Shown in pieces: positions 35,640 through 47,866 of a stretch of 64,000 nucleotides of DNA. The DNA comes from Culex pipiens pallens (Eukaryota; Arthropoda; Insecta; Diptera; Culicidae), in NCBI RefSeq assembly GCF_016801865.2, contig NC_068939.1, forward strand, positions 128,822,967-128,886,966, in the 5' to 3' direction. A program made the translations under genes and the position numbers. Positions within the stretch are counted from its first letter, which is position 1, and the number at the start of each line of letters is the position of its first letter. Under the pieces are notes generated by a model that had not been told where the DNA came from, did no database searches, and saw only the letters and a program-made list of their open reading frames with translations.

Positions 35640-36910
35640 CAGGTTCTCTTCCCTTATTCGAAAGACTTGCTTCACTTTCCGTTGAAATCTTTTGATGGCC
35701 TCCCTCTCTCAACTCATCTCATCATCATCATCACCGCCGTCGTGATTCGACACTTGAAGACAAATTCGACATCGATTGAGTGACCTTTTTTTCCCCGCCA
35801 GCAGCGCCTACTTTGCTCCCCTCTGACCTGACACTCTCTTTTTTGCGTTCTCTCATCCCTCAACTCACGTGTTTTCGCCGTAATAATTCCGTTCGATTCC
35901 TTTACTCCTCCGTTTTGCACGAAAGCATTCCACCACGGGTGCGGTTCTTCTTTGTGCTTGTTCTTGCTGTTGTTCCTTTCTCTCACTTCTCACTCCCTTT
36001 TCCCTTTCCTCTCCCGACTTTCTTAACTTTTCGTTCCTTCGCATGATGGGTTTGCGGCATTAGCATTTTTATTTTCTTTTCGTGCTTCTTTCCCGTCTTA
36101 CGAGGCGTCTTTTTTCCCTTTCGAGTAACGTGTTACGACTTTTGTGTTCCTTTCCTTCACCAACACACCGACGCGCCTCCTTCGTTCAAGCATTTGTTAT
36201 TGCTTCTCTTTCGATCGGTTTTCGTGGTCATCGTTTAGTCGACTGACTGTTTTCCGATCGATTTCGCATTTTTCAATTTCGCACCCGCGCCGCTTTTCGC
36301 GGCATCCATGCGTTTAATGTTCCACTCTGATAGAGACGCATTTTTCGAGCCTGCTCGGGTGTCCACCAGGCGTCCATCAAAATGTCTCACTGATCAACTC
36401 GCACTCGCGATCGTCATTGAAAAATGATGATCATCAATGATTGCGGCGCGCCTCTACTCGCCAGCCTGCCTGCACGACAGGTAACGCTGCACCAATACAA
36501 TCACCGTTAATTGAGAGAAAGAAGTTGAGCGATCTACAGAGTGTGGTCACCAATACCAACGCCCGCCGTTGATCGCGTTGTTGACGGATGGATCTCGTGT
36601 CTCCGTTGAGACGATCGTTCTCGTCGTAGCAGGCGCGTGAATGTTTGTTTGAGAAATTCACCGAATCCCGCTTCTCGCGCAAAGTTCGCTTTGATTCATG
36701 CTTTGCTGGCATGGAGAAGTCTGACAGATAAAGGGAGAGGCGGGGTAGGTGGAAAGTGGTGGCAGGGGGGAGGGGAGAGGAAGTTTACCCAGGTGAGGGT
36801 TGTAGGTTGGAACGCGGTGGGCTTCGTTCGAAGCGCTCTGGTGACAGGTAAGCAATTTTGGGGGAAGATTAGTGAGGAATGTTTATTGTTTTATTGGATT
36901 ACTGGGGAAG
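35640..36910. promoter_or_regulatory. GC/CT-rich region, possible promoter or leader
   Basis: Composition shifts to CT-rich and CpG-containing DNA for about 1.2 kb, with a strong plus-strand donor-like GACAG|GTAAGC near 36847. This could be a non-coding first exon. Frames of 88-95 codons on both strands show no motif. No gene is assigned. Confidence 0.3.
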
Positions 36911-37375
36911 ATGCAAATAAATAAAGGATCACGGATTTGTTCAGGAGATACTAAAAAGTGTCAGTTCAATTCGAGGTTTAAATAGAATCACGCTAAAATT
37001 AACGTCTAAACCAGAGGAGCCCAACCCAGGGTTGCCAGGTTTCCAGATAAATCTGGAATTGTCATTTTTTCAGGTTTTGACATACCCAAATATCAACTTT
37101 ACCATCTGATGCAATATACTTTCAAATCATTTATAACTTTTCTTCCTTTCCTCATTCATAATTGTTGAGTTTTTGTCAGCCAAATTTTTCCAGATCTTGT
37201 ATGAGTATTGGGTCAATGTTTATTTTTATTTTGGCCAGGCAATTGCATCCAGCTCGCGACTGATTTTGAAAATTGTTCAATTAATGGTCCTTTAGGCCGC
37301 TAATAAAATAATAATAATTAGGTTGAATGTCAAAATTTAAGAAGTAACCATAAAATTTTGAAATTTGAAAACATG

Positions 37376-37546
37376 CACGGAAAATGAATTCCTGAAATCG
37401 CGAATTGTGTTCATGAATGTGAGAACCTCGAAGGAATTTATTCACGTTCATAGTGCAAATGCACCATACGCTTGAATAAATTCCTTCGTGGTTCTAGCAT
37501 TCATGAACACAATTTACGATTACGGGAATTGATTTTTTTTTCTGTG
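37376..37546. mobile_element. Small palindromic MITE
   Basis: The ends CACGGAAAATGAATTCC and the near complement GGGAATTGATTTT...CTGTG enclose matching arms with GTTCATGAATG and AAGGAATTTATTCA around a short centre. TA follows the right end. The CACRG-type end resembles the MITEs at 18434-19445. Confidence 0.7.
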
Positions 37547-39966
37547 TAAGATAAAACAAAATTATGATTGTTTTTAACGTGAAGACTTCAATCATTGCAT
37601 TGATTTTTTGTTCAAAGATATAAATTTTGCGTCGCTTTAAATATTTTGACAAAATTCCTTCTACAAGTTGTTTAGAATAGTGCCCTACACATGCTGATTC
37701 CTTTTGGAAACGGTTATCCCATTTCTTGCAAAGTTATGGAAATCGTCATAATCAATGATTGCCAACTAGGACGTCAATGATTGTACCACATAATTAAATA
37801 AATTTTTAAACACATTTGATTTAGACCAAAAAATCTTTCAGTGGCTTCAAGAAGGCAACAACCGGCACATGCTGATTCATTTTGCTGCAGAAATTCGTTA
37901 AATTGAATTCAATACAGAAAATTTTAGAGTGATGATCAATTATCTTCGAAACCTTAACTGTCTTAATCATTCCATGTTGGAACAATTATTTCTTTGACTA
38001 AGGCACTAACGATAATGAAATAATTGTTCCTACAAGGATTATAATGAAACACACAGTATTCACTTATTGTAACTTGATTATTCACCAATAAATCCAAATT
38101 TAATTTAATTTAACAATAATTTTTTTTTGTTCGAATAAATATCCCTTTTTTCTTTAAACTAATGCTGATTAAAATGTGTTTTGAATTTAAAGGAATAAAA
38201 AATAATACAAATAAAAACACGTATTTTAAAGTATATGTCACACTGGTTAAGTTGTTTTGCAATCATTAGTTTTCAAAATTTACGTAAAATAATGCATTTG
38301 AAATTGGTTTCAATTGATTGAACTTGTAATTTCATTGATTTTTTTGCAATATCACTGTAACTTTTGGTTCGATTTGTTAAGTTTAAAAGTTAATTTTTGT
38401 GAAGTTTTCTACTTTTTTCGTTAAAAATAAAATTGAAAATTCTGAATCAGGAATATATTTTTGAAATGGCTTAAAAACACGTAGTTTTAATATTTTCAAT
38501 TGTTGGCCTACATTAAAAAAAAGTTATTGAAAAGAGCAGAAAATTTCACAAACATCATAAAAGGTAAATTGTTTGTTTGACAATAATTTGGATTAATTCC
38601 AAAATTAATTACTCATCACTCCGGTACCAGATTTTTTCCATCCTAAAATCTAGCGGAAACTATGTATTTTGTGTCCAAATTAAAAAAAGTGATTCGAGAA
38701 TTCAATTTTCAGTGATGAAAACTTAAATACAAAATTCGGATTTTTTACATGTACCTATTTTGTCTGAGAAGTCAATCCTACAACTTTGTCCAAGATACCA
38801 AATCGAACAGAAAATACCTCCTCAGGATACTGATTTTCGACTATTTTGTATGACAAGCACGCAAAAAAAAATCGCGAAAATTTAGATATTTATTCAAATG
38901 TGAAACATATTTATGATTTTAAAATAAAAACATAAATTGTTGGCTACAAATGTACAACAGAAAACTTCATTAAATTTTGTTAATATTATACCGCGTTTAC
39001 TTAAATTTAAAATAATAATGTTTAAGGAATTTTGAATGTTTGAGGCATGACATAAATAAATTGCATGTATTTTTAAGCATAATATTTTTTATTTTAGAGA
39101 TATTGCTAAAAAAAAGGTAACAAAAAAAAAACTATTGCAAATATGTTTCAAATATAAAAAAAAAACATAAAGATCAGGGAGCAACAAAAATTTATAAGCT
39201 TCAACATTTCAAGTAATTTATTTTTTCTGTCCCTTCATTTTAATTTATTTTTATTTATTTGAAATCATTTTAACTTATTTTGTAGTTATATTGTAAAATA
39301 TTTGCACAACCTTTGCATTAAAAAATGTAAAAAAGTAATAAAAAACTATTGTGTTCAGCGAAAAAATAATTATAACCAAAAGAAAATCATTGGATGTTCA
39401 TCAAGAGAAAAAATCCGAAGGGAGCATGCTCTCCTCTCTCACGCATGAAAGTTCGATAAAAGGAATCTAAAAAAAATCATCATCTTGATTATTCGGCGGA
39501 ACAACTTTTTCACTACTACACTTGCAAGTGTAACGTCACACGTCAAAAAATACCTGTAACATTTTGGAGATGGGAAATGTGCGTTAACAAAGTGAAATAA
39601 ATAATTTTAAGTTATGCTGACAAGGAAAATCACAAAACATTATCAGCAGAATGATTTTCCGGGAGAATTTCGGGAGCGATTCCTCCTTTCTTTTTCGCGG
39701 CGAAGAAAGTTCGCTAGCGAAATTGATTGTTTTGCGATTATTCCATCCCTGATTGTGTTTCATGAAAAACACAAATAGTTTACAAAATGGTTTCAACACG
39801 AATAAATGCCTTAAATAATGCAACGACTTTGCTTATGTAAGAAACTAGCAATAAAAAAACTGTTTATGGAAAAACACAAAATAGGCGACAAAAGGGTTCT
39901 AGTACTGAATTAATAAAAGATAATCAAGAATTGTAGTTCAACATATTTTTAAACCAAAAAATCTTA
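37547..39966. other. AT-rich spacer
   Basis: No exon or bounded repeat was recognised. If the minus-strand exon at 40769 is real, this is intron of that gene. Confidence 0.3.
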
Positions 39967-40251
39967 TCAAATTATTCGCTCTACAGCATTGCCTTGGCGT
40001 TCTCGATTGCTTGATCAGTGAGGCTGCCTAACAGTGACTCCACCGAAACAGGACAGGGGAGACAACTCCTTCACCTTGACTGAGCTAACGACCTAACCTC
40101 TAGGTTAGACCGGGTCCAACATTTATTTCCCCGTCCGACGTGATCAGAAAAATCTCGTCTTGAAAAGTGCGCCACCGGGACCTTCTGGGATCGAACCCAG
40201 CCCGACTGGGTGAGAGGCAACCACGCTTACCCCTACACCACGGGTCCCGGG
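39967..40251 (-). mobile_element. tRNA-like SINE with near-complete cloverleaf head
   Basis: On the minus strand the first 72 nt can pair GGGACC with GGTCCC, and the D arm GTGGTGTAGGGGTAAGC and T arm CTGGGTTCGATCCCAG are intact. The anticodon arm is irregular (GGTTGCCTCTCACCC), so a true tRNA gene is unlikely. A ~210-bp body follows to TTCGCTCTACAGCATTGCC. Target repeats are not clear. Confidence 0.75.
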
Positions 40252-40768
40252 TTGATTTTTTGATTCTTTGATAAATTATTTTAAAAGGTCCAATAAACAA
40301 ATGAAAAACAAATTTTTAAATGCAAATTATTTTGTGTCTGAAAGGAAATTTTGGTTATATAACTGCCTAAATGTAATTGGTTAAAATTCTGAGACCGAGA
40401 ACATAAGAACTCAATAATATCGTTGCGCAACGATTCTCAACTCCAGAATCGCAATGTTTACAAACCAAAAGCTTTAAATACCCATTAAAACAGTAACACA
40501 GTGCACACCATGCGACTCAACTTCCAACAGTAAACATTTCCTCGAACCCACCACGCGCGCTCCCGACCTATTCCCAGCCTACTACCAGACAGTTGTAGTA
40601 ACCAACCAGTAGCTTTGCTTCCACAACAAATACCCAACCAACACAGGAGCGCGCTCAACCTAGCAAGCCGTTGTCGTGGTGAAATTCCAACCACCGCCGA
40701 TTGCTATGACTCATGCCAACAGCGGGTCTATTCTTGTACCCCCTAATTGGTAATCCCCCCGAACCTAC

Positions 40769-40823
40769 CTAGTATGAACACCCCGATCGTCGGTGCCAAC
40801 AGGATGCTGTTGTTGATCCTCAT
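40769..40823 (-). CDS. Candidate first coding exon of an unidentified gene
   Basis: The minus strand has CAAAC before ATG, then MRINNSILLAPTIGVFIL and a phase-1 donor ACTAG|GTAGGT. The hydrophobic run from residue 7 would suit a signal peptide or a type II membrane anchor. Upstream on the minus strand is a long GC-richer leader. Further exons would lie at lower coordinates, but none was recognised in the window, so the gene would need a very long first intron. The function is not known; a chance frame cannot be excluded. Confidence 0.4.
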
Positions 40824-41760
40824 GTTTGAGCAGCGGCGCGTTGCACGTTCACAGAGGGGGTCGTTCAAAGGGTTCTACGACGACTACGACTCCGTCATCT
40901 GAACTCCATGCAGCGAACGAACTTCTCCCCCCAAACGAAAACAACACTACACACTAATTATATTTGCCGTTTTCTTCCAAGTTTCGGTGGTCAGCAGCTC
41001 CCTCCCCACCGTCGGGTACGTAACACTCAGACACTGGCACTGATTCACGGCGAACGCTCGCACACTATCGACGGAGCACACACTTGGTACACGAGACACA
41101 CTTGGAATCGCTTTTGAACTGACTTGGACTTCTTGAAGCACAACCCGCACACGGGTTTCCGTGGTGTGGTCACCACGACCCAGAACATGAACGCGTCTTC
41201 AGGACACGGGCGTTGATGATCCAAGACTCCACGTATAAACACCAGCTCTTCTTCTTCGTCTTCGTCGAAGAAGTGCCTACAAACCGCGGAGAAGGTTCCC
41301 GACGTAAGACGACGACGACGCGGAATGGCTCAACAAGAGGAAGAGGTAGCAAGACCCGTACAGACGGACACGGGGAGACAGGCAGAACTCAAAACATTAC
41401 TTCAAACCAAAACCTCACACACAACCAGAAAACAACAAAAAAAAGGGAAAGAAATGTACTGAAGTGCTGCCCAAAACCAACGCGCGCGCGGTTATCCCGT
41501 CCGTACGCACCGACAGTTCCAACTCAACTGAGTGGTCAAGCGCCCGCTCTTTCGCTCGACTCAGGCAGGGCACCTGAACGGGAGGTGTCGGCGGCGGCAC
41601 CCACACAAGTTTGAAGTTCCTTGTGTGGTTTGAGAGAGAGCGTGAAGCAGTGTCGTTAGAAGGTGTTGGTGAACCACAGGTGGAATTACAGTAGAGGTTT
41701 CCTCAGGTGGGAACCTCACGCAGGTGAGAGGCGGGATTTAGAGGCGGGCAAGTGACAGTT
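40824..41760 (-). promoter_or_regulatory. Possible 5' leader and promoter of the 40769 exon
   Basis: The GC-richer sequence, with repeated GTGTG and CGTTCG motifs on the minus strand, short upstream frames (for example ATGGAGTTCAGATGA near 40910) and several TCAGT initiator-like sites, fits an insect 5' UTR. A plus-strand 133-codon frame is Thr/Arg-rich without a motif and is taken as a shadow. Confidence 0.35.
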
Positions 41761-41854
41761 GAATTGAGGGATGAGAAGACTTCGTTACGGAGAGATGTTC
41801 TGAAAAGTGGTGAATGGGAAAATTTTTTGGTATCTTTGACCATTTTCCTCTGTA

Positions 41855-41990
41855 AAGCATGGTGTAATTGGTGTAGTGGTGAGCGTTGTTGTCCTTACCC
41901 AGGTTGGCCTCGGTTTAGTCCCAGTCGACTCCGGTTGGCATTTCTTGGTCTAAAGGTCATTTCTAGTATCGGATTAGACGTCGATATAGA
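41855..41990 (+). mobile_element. Degenerate tRNA-like SINE
   Basis: TGGTGTAGTGGTGAGCG resembles an A box and CTCGGTTTAGTCCCAG a worn B box at tRNA spacing. The ends are not defined. Confidence 0.5.
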
Positions 41991-42045
41991 CTACTTTTAA
42001 CATGAAATTCGAGTTCTGCGACACCATTTTAGTCAAATTTGAATA

Positions 42046-42533
42046 CAGTCCAGACTCGATTATCCGAAGCCTCGATTAGCCGAAGTTTTGATTATCTGAA
42101 GTTCGAGTATCCGAAGGTTTGCATGGGACTTCGGATAATCTAATCATGAACAATTTATTTTCGTATTTTTTATTTTCTCATAACATCAAATTTGAGTCCT
42201 ACAACCCCATTCTAGTCAAGTTTGAATAGTTAATTGCATTTTATATTAAAATAATGCACTTGTTTAAGATTTCATCACCGCCATTTTGGCCGCCATCTTT
42301 GATTTACAAATTATGAATCACTTGAGAGTAGTTTAGGGGTACTGAAGCTGAAAAATAAAAAAAGACAACGCAAAAACGAGTCTGGACCGAGATCTGAACT
42401 ATAATTGTTAGCCTTATAAATTACGAAATGCATTTTTTCAAAAACTATCAAAAATTAGACAACAAAAAAATATTTTTCGTGGTTCGATTATCGATTATTT
42501 TTCCGAAGTCTTCGGATAATCGAGTCTGGACTG
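42046..42533. mobile_element. CAGTCC MITE, copy 2
   Basis: The ends CAGTCCAGACTCGATTATCC and its complement are flanked by TA (42044-42045 and 42534-42535). It has the same TTCGGATAAT motifs as 30233-30504 but is longer (488 bp). Confidence 0.88.
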
Positions 42534-42535
42534 TA

Positions 42536-43630
42536 GTTCAAATGTTTTCGTGATTTTATTTCACTGTAAACATGAGTCCTGTGTTAAAAATTCAAGTATG
42601 GTAGATGGAGTCAGTTGCACTCGAGAATAACATCTTAGAAGGGCGTTCGTTATTTGAATAATTTTGTTTATCGTAATTTAAATATTGCTGTACCTCGAAG
42701 CCGTTTCATCGTATCAAAAAGTGGTCAAAGACAATCTTGTATTAAATTGGACGGGCTTTCTAGTACAAATACAGTGAAAGAAAAACACGCCACTTCAAGG
42801 AGATTTTTTGATTTTTAAGTTTAAAAGTAAAATTTGAAGTGATTTTTTTTTTCAAGTAGAATTACCGGATCAGCTAACAGGATTTCTATCAGAGTGTAAA
42901 TAATAAATTTTATGAGTTTCTGAAACACAATTAGCAAAAATTTTAATTAAATAAAATGTGAAAACTTTTGATTCGTGCTTCGAATTCAGTTAAATATGTA
43001 ATTGAGACTTTTTATTAATTTTACCTAAAATTTGTTGAAAAAACTACGAGCATATGGAGCAATTCCAGCCCAAAACAGGAATTTTCAGGTACTTTTTCTC
43101 GACTCTCTATGATATCAATGAAAAAAATGAAACTTTGTAGATATGTTATCCTATGCTTATATAAGCCATTTCTGTGTATATGGAGCCAGTTACACTCGAT
43201 AATGACATTTGAGAAGGGCGTAAGTGTTTTCAATATTTTTGTGTTTCGTAAATTAAATATTGCTGTATCTCGAAGTCTTTGCTTCGTATCACAAAGTGGT
43301 CAAAGATAAACTTGTAGGAAATTAGACGGGCTTTCTGAAATAAATACACTAAAATAAAAAAAATTACGAGACTGAAAAATCAATTCTGTTGTTTAGAAAT
43401 TGTCAAAAAATCATTTTTTAAGCATTTTTATTTTCAAAACCGCTGAAACTTCACAAGGATTGGATTTAGGACAGTGGCCAATATGGAGACTTTTATGTAA
43501 AATTGTCTGGAGAATCGATTCCCGTTTTCAATTTTTGAAAATTTTGATGTTTAGAGCATGGAGCAAATCCATGATTAAAAAATAAGATTATCAGACAAGA
43601 CTACCCGGTGAAACCCGATTTACGATATTT
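42536..43630. other. Spacer with a duplicated ~190-bp segment
   Basis: The sequence 42585-42790 (GGAGTCAGTTGCACTCGA, GCTGTACCTCGAAG, CAAAGTGGTCAAAGA) is repeated in the same orientation at 43180-43350 with about 80% identity by eye. No exon was recognised. Confidence 0.55.
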
Positions 43631-44845
43631 TAGTTTGTAGTTGTTAGTTTTTAGTTTTTAGTTTTTAGTTTTTAGTTTTTAGTTTTTAGTTTTTAGTTTT
43701 TAGTTTTTAGTTTTTAGTTTTTAGTTTTTAGTTTTTAGTTTTTAGTTTTTAGTTTTTAGTTTTTAGTTTTTAGTTTTTAGTTTTTAGTTTTTAGTTTTTA
43801 GTTTTTAGTTTTTAGTTTTTAGTTTTTAGTTTTTAGTTTTTAGTTTTTAGTTTTTAGTTTTTAGTTTTTAGTTTTTAGTTTTTAGTTTTTAGTTTTTAGT
43901 TTTTAGTTTTTAGTTTTTAGTTTTTAGTTTTTAGTTTTTAGTTTTTAGTTTTTAGTTTTTAGTTTTAAGTTTTTAGTTTTTAGTTTTTAGTTTTTAGTTT
44001 TTAGTTTTAAGTTTTTAGTTTTTAGTTTTTAGTTTTTAGTTTTTAGTTTTTAGTTTTTAGTTTTTAGTTTTTAGTTTTTAGTTTTTAGTTTTTAGTTTTT
44101 AGTTTTTAGTTTTTAGTTTTTTAGTTTTTAGTTTTTAGTTTTTAGTTTTTAGTTTTTAGTTTTTAGTTTTTAGTTTTTAGTTTTTAGTTTTTAGTTTTTA
44201 GTTTTTAGTTTTTAGTTTTTAGTTTTTAGTTTTTAGTTTTTAGTTTTTAGTTTTTAGTTTTTAGTTTTTAGTTTTTAGTTTTTAGTTTTTAGTTTTTAGT
44301 TTTTAGTTTTTAGTTTTTAGTTTTTTAGTTTTTAGTTTTTAGTTTTTAGTTTTTAGTTTTTAGTTTTTAGTTTTTAGTTTTTAGTTTTTAGTTTTTAGTT
44401 TTTAGTTTTTAGTTTTTAGTTTTTAGTTTTTAGTTTTTAGTTTTTAGTTTTTAGTTTTAGTTTTTAGTTTTTAGTTTTTAGTTTTTAGTTTTTAGTTTTT
44501 AGTTTTTAGTTTTTAGTTTTTAGTTTTTAGTTTTTAGTTTTTAGTTTTTAGTTTTTAGTTTTTAGTTTTTAGTTTTTAGTTTTTAGTTTTTAGTTTTTAG
44601 TTTTTAGTTTTTAGTTTTTAGTTTTTAGTTTTTAGTTTTTAGTTTTTAGTTTTTAGTTTTTAGTTTTTAGTTTTTAGTTTTTAGTTTTTAGTTTTTAGTT
44701 TTTAGTTTTTAGTTTTTAGTTTTTAGTTTTTAGTTTTTAGTTTTTAGTTTTTAGTTTTTAGTTTTTAGTTTTTAGTTTTTAGTTTTTAGTTTTTAGTTTT
44801 TAGTTTTTAGTTTTTAGTTTTTAGTTTTTAGTTTTTAGTTTTTTT
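43631..44845 (+). repeat. Heptamer array (TTTTTAG)n, about 170 copies
   Basis: An almost pure run of AGTTTTT extends over 1.2 kb, with few variants: AGTTTTAAG near 43965 and 44007, an extra T near 44120 and 44322, and a short unit near 44457. It starts in degenerate TAGTTTGTAGTTG. Confidence 0.97.
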
Positions 44846-47800
44846 AAATGGCCAATTAATAAGAACTTAAAACAAACAAACTTGTTTTTTTTTGTAAATT
44901 TGTTTAGGTTTAGCTGAGTTAATGAAAGTTGATTGCATTTCGATAAAACTTATTTTCCATCTAACCCCGGTTAACTAATGTTCAACTTCATCGGACTGAA
45001 TCAAGAGACTTCAATTCGTGTGTTTTAAAATAAAGAGACGAACCTTTCGATTTAAGGTTTAAGGGATTTCGGATAAATGATGACCAAATAGTTTCGAACT
45101 CATACAAATTTATTCAACAAAACCGTAATAGAAAGATAAAAAATATAAACCGTTACATCCTAGCTATAAAATAGAGCTTCCCAAATTTGTAATCCAAAAT
45201 GTACTTTTGATTATTTATAACCTATAAATTCATATCGCAAATTATTTCACGGTGGTAACTACTGATGAAAAAAAGTAAAGCTAACATAAGCTCTAACCTT
45301 AGTAATTTTTTTCTTTGCATTCCAAAAGGCCCCTATTCAATTTGGTTAAAGTTTTATTATTTTCTCTACAAAAAAAATCTCCTCCTTTAATATCAAGTCA
45401 ATGTGGTTACACTGTTTTGTTTGTTTACATCTTTTGTTTTTTTTTTGCTTGTCTCTAGGCGCTCACACTAAGTTTTGCTTTGTTTCTTCTTGTATTGCTT
45501 TTGCTGCGTTTCGCCACCACCAGAGTTTAGTAGTTGAAAACAACCGAGAACAGCTTCCGGTTGATGATGGTCGACGAGAACCGTCTGAAGCTGGTCGAAG
45601 GGGAGGGGGTGCGCTCATCTTTTTTGCGGGGTTGGTTTTAGTTTTGTTTATTTTTTAACGTTTTAACATTATTTGTTTACGTTTATGGCAATTGCATTTA
45701 GTTTGAGTTTGAGTACGTTGAGTAGAGTTGCGGCAAAACGTTACAACGGGGAAAGAGTATTCAGTTATAATTAAATTTATAACATAAACAAAGAAAACAA
45801 AAATGGTTTTAACAATATGGCGAAGGAAACATGTGAATCAACAACATGGAAACGGATGGGGAATTTTGACACTTTTCAACTACAACGGGAGTATTGTCTT
45901 TTGCAGGAAGCGTTTTATTCACACTTTTCTTTACCATCCGAGAAAAAAAAATCGTTGAGAATTTTGTACGGTGTTTGACGTTTGTTGAGGAAGACATCTC
46001 AAAAAATCTCTTTTCACAAGTGGGCGTATCTCACCGACGAAAGTGAGAAACGAGTGGAAACGATGCAGAAAATCTCAAAATATAATTTTATTGTTTCGCT
46101 GAGCACCCACGATTTAAATGTTTACAAACATTTGCGCGGCGTTTGACGTTTCACGCTTTTAGTTGACTAATAACTCGCGCAAAAGAGAAGAGAGACTACA
46201 AATTTTCTCTCAGCGAATGCTCAATGAAACTGTTTTGCTAAAGATAGTGCTGCTGAGAGTGAAAAAAAGTGAGGTTAAAACGCTCCGTGCAAGGGACAAT
46301 AACGCCAAGGAAAGAGCTATGCCACATTGTTTTGTTTTGTTTGTTGTTGTCTGACTTGCATGGTACTAGCGCTAATTTTTGGTATCGGGGGGTCTAACAT
46401 TTGCTGCCGTTAGTAGCCGTTTATGGGTGCGATTTGTTTGACGTTTTTTTTACACAGATGTTTGTGTGTTGACAAGTCTTGCAAGCGCGCTCAGCGTTTG
46501 TTTGTTTTTACTTTGTTTACTATATTTTGCGTTCTGTCAAGTGCGTTTCGTTTTTACTTCTGCTATTGTTTTTGTCTCAATGAAAAACGAAGTATCGGAC
46601 TAGAGGGGTCGGATTTGAATCAGAACAAAACGAAATTATCAATCAGTTCATAAATGCTTAAACTGGAGAGAGTTTGTGGGGGAAAGAACAAATGTCAAGT
46701 CAAATTCGTATGAGATTTGTATGCGGATGAAGTAAACTCGGATTTGTTAGGTAAAAAACTATTAATTATTTGAAAACTTAACTAAATACTAGCTTACAAA
46801 TTAGCCACTCTCTACGTTAGTGTGAGTCAAACAAATTCCGGGTTGGCACGACGCTTTTGAAATCCGGGTTGAAACTTTTATTTTGTTGCAGAACTAACAA
46901 AACGTCAAACCGAAAAAAAACTTAGCAGAAGAAATCAGCTTCTTATGGTGTTGCTTCTACTGTTGGTGTTGATTTTGGAGGGTTTTTTTTAGTGTTTGAA
47001 GGTTGCTTTGATCGAAAAATATAAACAAATAAAAGTGGTTACTCCAGTTGTTTGTGGCAGGACGGTAGATGGAATTGTTGGTTGGTGCCAATGACAGCGT
47101 TTGGTTAGTGTTAAACAGTTAGACTTACGTAAACCCATACAAATGAACGGAAATTTCCACGAAGGCTATGGCAACTAGGCAGTTGGTTAAATGCGTGTAG
47201 CTTACTCTATTGTTACTTTTATTGGTAGTTTGCTTGTAATAAATACTTGTTATTTTTTAATACTAAACGATTAGTATAAATGCTTCAACAAAAAAACGAA
47301 TATTTTAGTGTGAGTTAGTAAAAGTATCTACCCAAAATGACATCTCTTACAATGATGATTGATGAAGTGCTTTTTACAGTTTTCTACTTAATTTTGGAAA
47401 CTTTTTGCTTTACTTTGCTTATTGCTGCAAAATTTTCCTTTCTACTGGCAGAATAAAATGGCTACGGCTTCAATCTATCGATGTAGTAGTACGGTCCAGC
47501 ATAAATTGAGTACGCACAATAGAGAGAGCGAGAGCGAGAGAGCGTCGACAGAGAGGCGTGTGTGGTTGAATGCGTGTGAGTGTGAGCGGAGGAGCAGCGT
47601 ATGAGAGAACAATGGGGTTATTGTTTACGCGCGCAGTATGACAACTATGTATAATAAACAAACACAACATCAATAAATGTGACAAACAACAACACGGTTC
47701 ACACACGCACGCACGCACGTAAGCCCACAGTATCACTGGATGGTTTGTTTATGTATCTTGCTTTGTTTGTTTTTGCTTTGGCGATGATTTGTTTAGCGAA

Positions 47801-47866
47801 TTTAACGATTCGATTGCGATTGTTTGTTTGTTGTTGTTGTCTTGTTTTTTTTTTTGGTATTTAAAT
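44846..47866 (-). other. Probable 3' UTR and downstream flank of distal UCK isoform
   Basis: No convincing exon was found. The stretch between the heptamer array and the distal last exon is not obviously repetitive. It is rich in TTTG and AAAC runs, with a GA microsatellite at 47519-47548 and a CACGC-type repeat at 47698-47720. A 3' UTR for the 287-aa isoform would lie in its right part, but several minus-strand AATAAA motifs are possible and none can be chosen. Confidence 0.35.
45463..45618 (-). other. Orphan GC-rich patch with 51-codon reading frame
   Basis: The minus strand has an ATG after an A-rich context, then MSAPPPLRPASDGSRRPSST and a Ser/Arg-rich continuation to TGA at 45463-45465. 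The patch 45500-45620 has clearly higher GC than its flanks and a pyrimidine-rich tract before an AG at about 45595. It could be an optional last exon for the internal donor of the UCK distal exon, a small upstream exon of something else, or chance. The product is not recognised. Confidence 0.2.

Noticed and set aside
35780..36046. 88-codon plus-strand frame, Pro/Phe/Leu-rich
   Set aside because: CT-rich composition explains it; no motif and no splice context.
40180..40251. A real tRNA gene on the minus strand
   Set aside because: Acceptor, D and T arms look good but the anticodon arm is irregular and a SINE body follows; a worn relative exists at 13700-13790.
41213..41614. 133-codon plus-strand Thr/Arg-rich frame
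   Set aside because: Low-complexity peptide opposite a more plausible minus-strand leader; no domain.
43631..44845. Interstitial telomere array
   Set aside because: TTTTTAG is not the insect TTAGG repeat, and dipterans generally lack that repeat; treated as a microsatellite.
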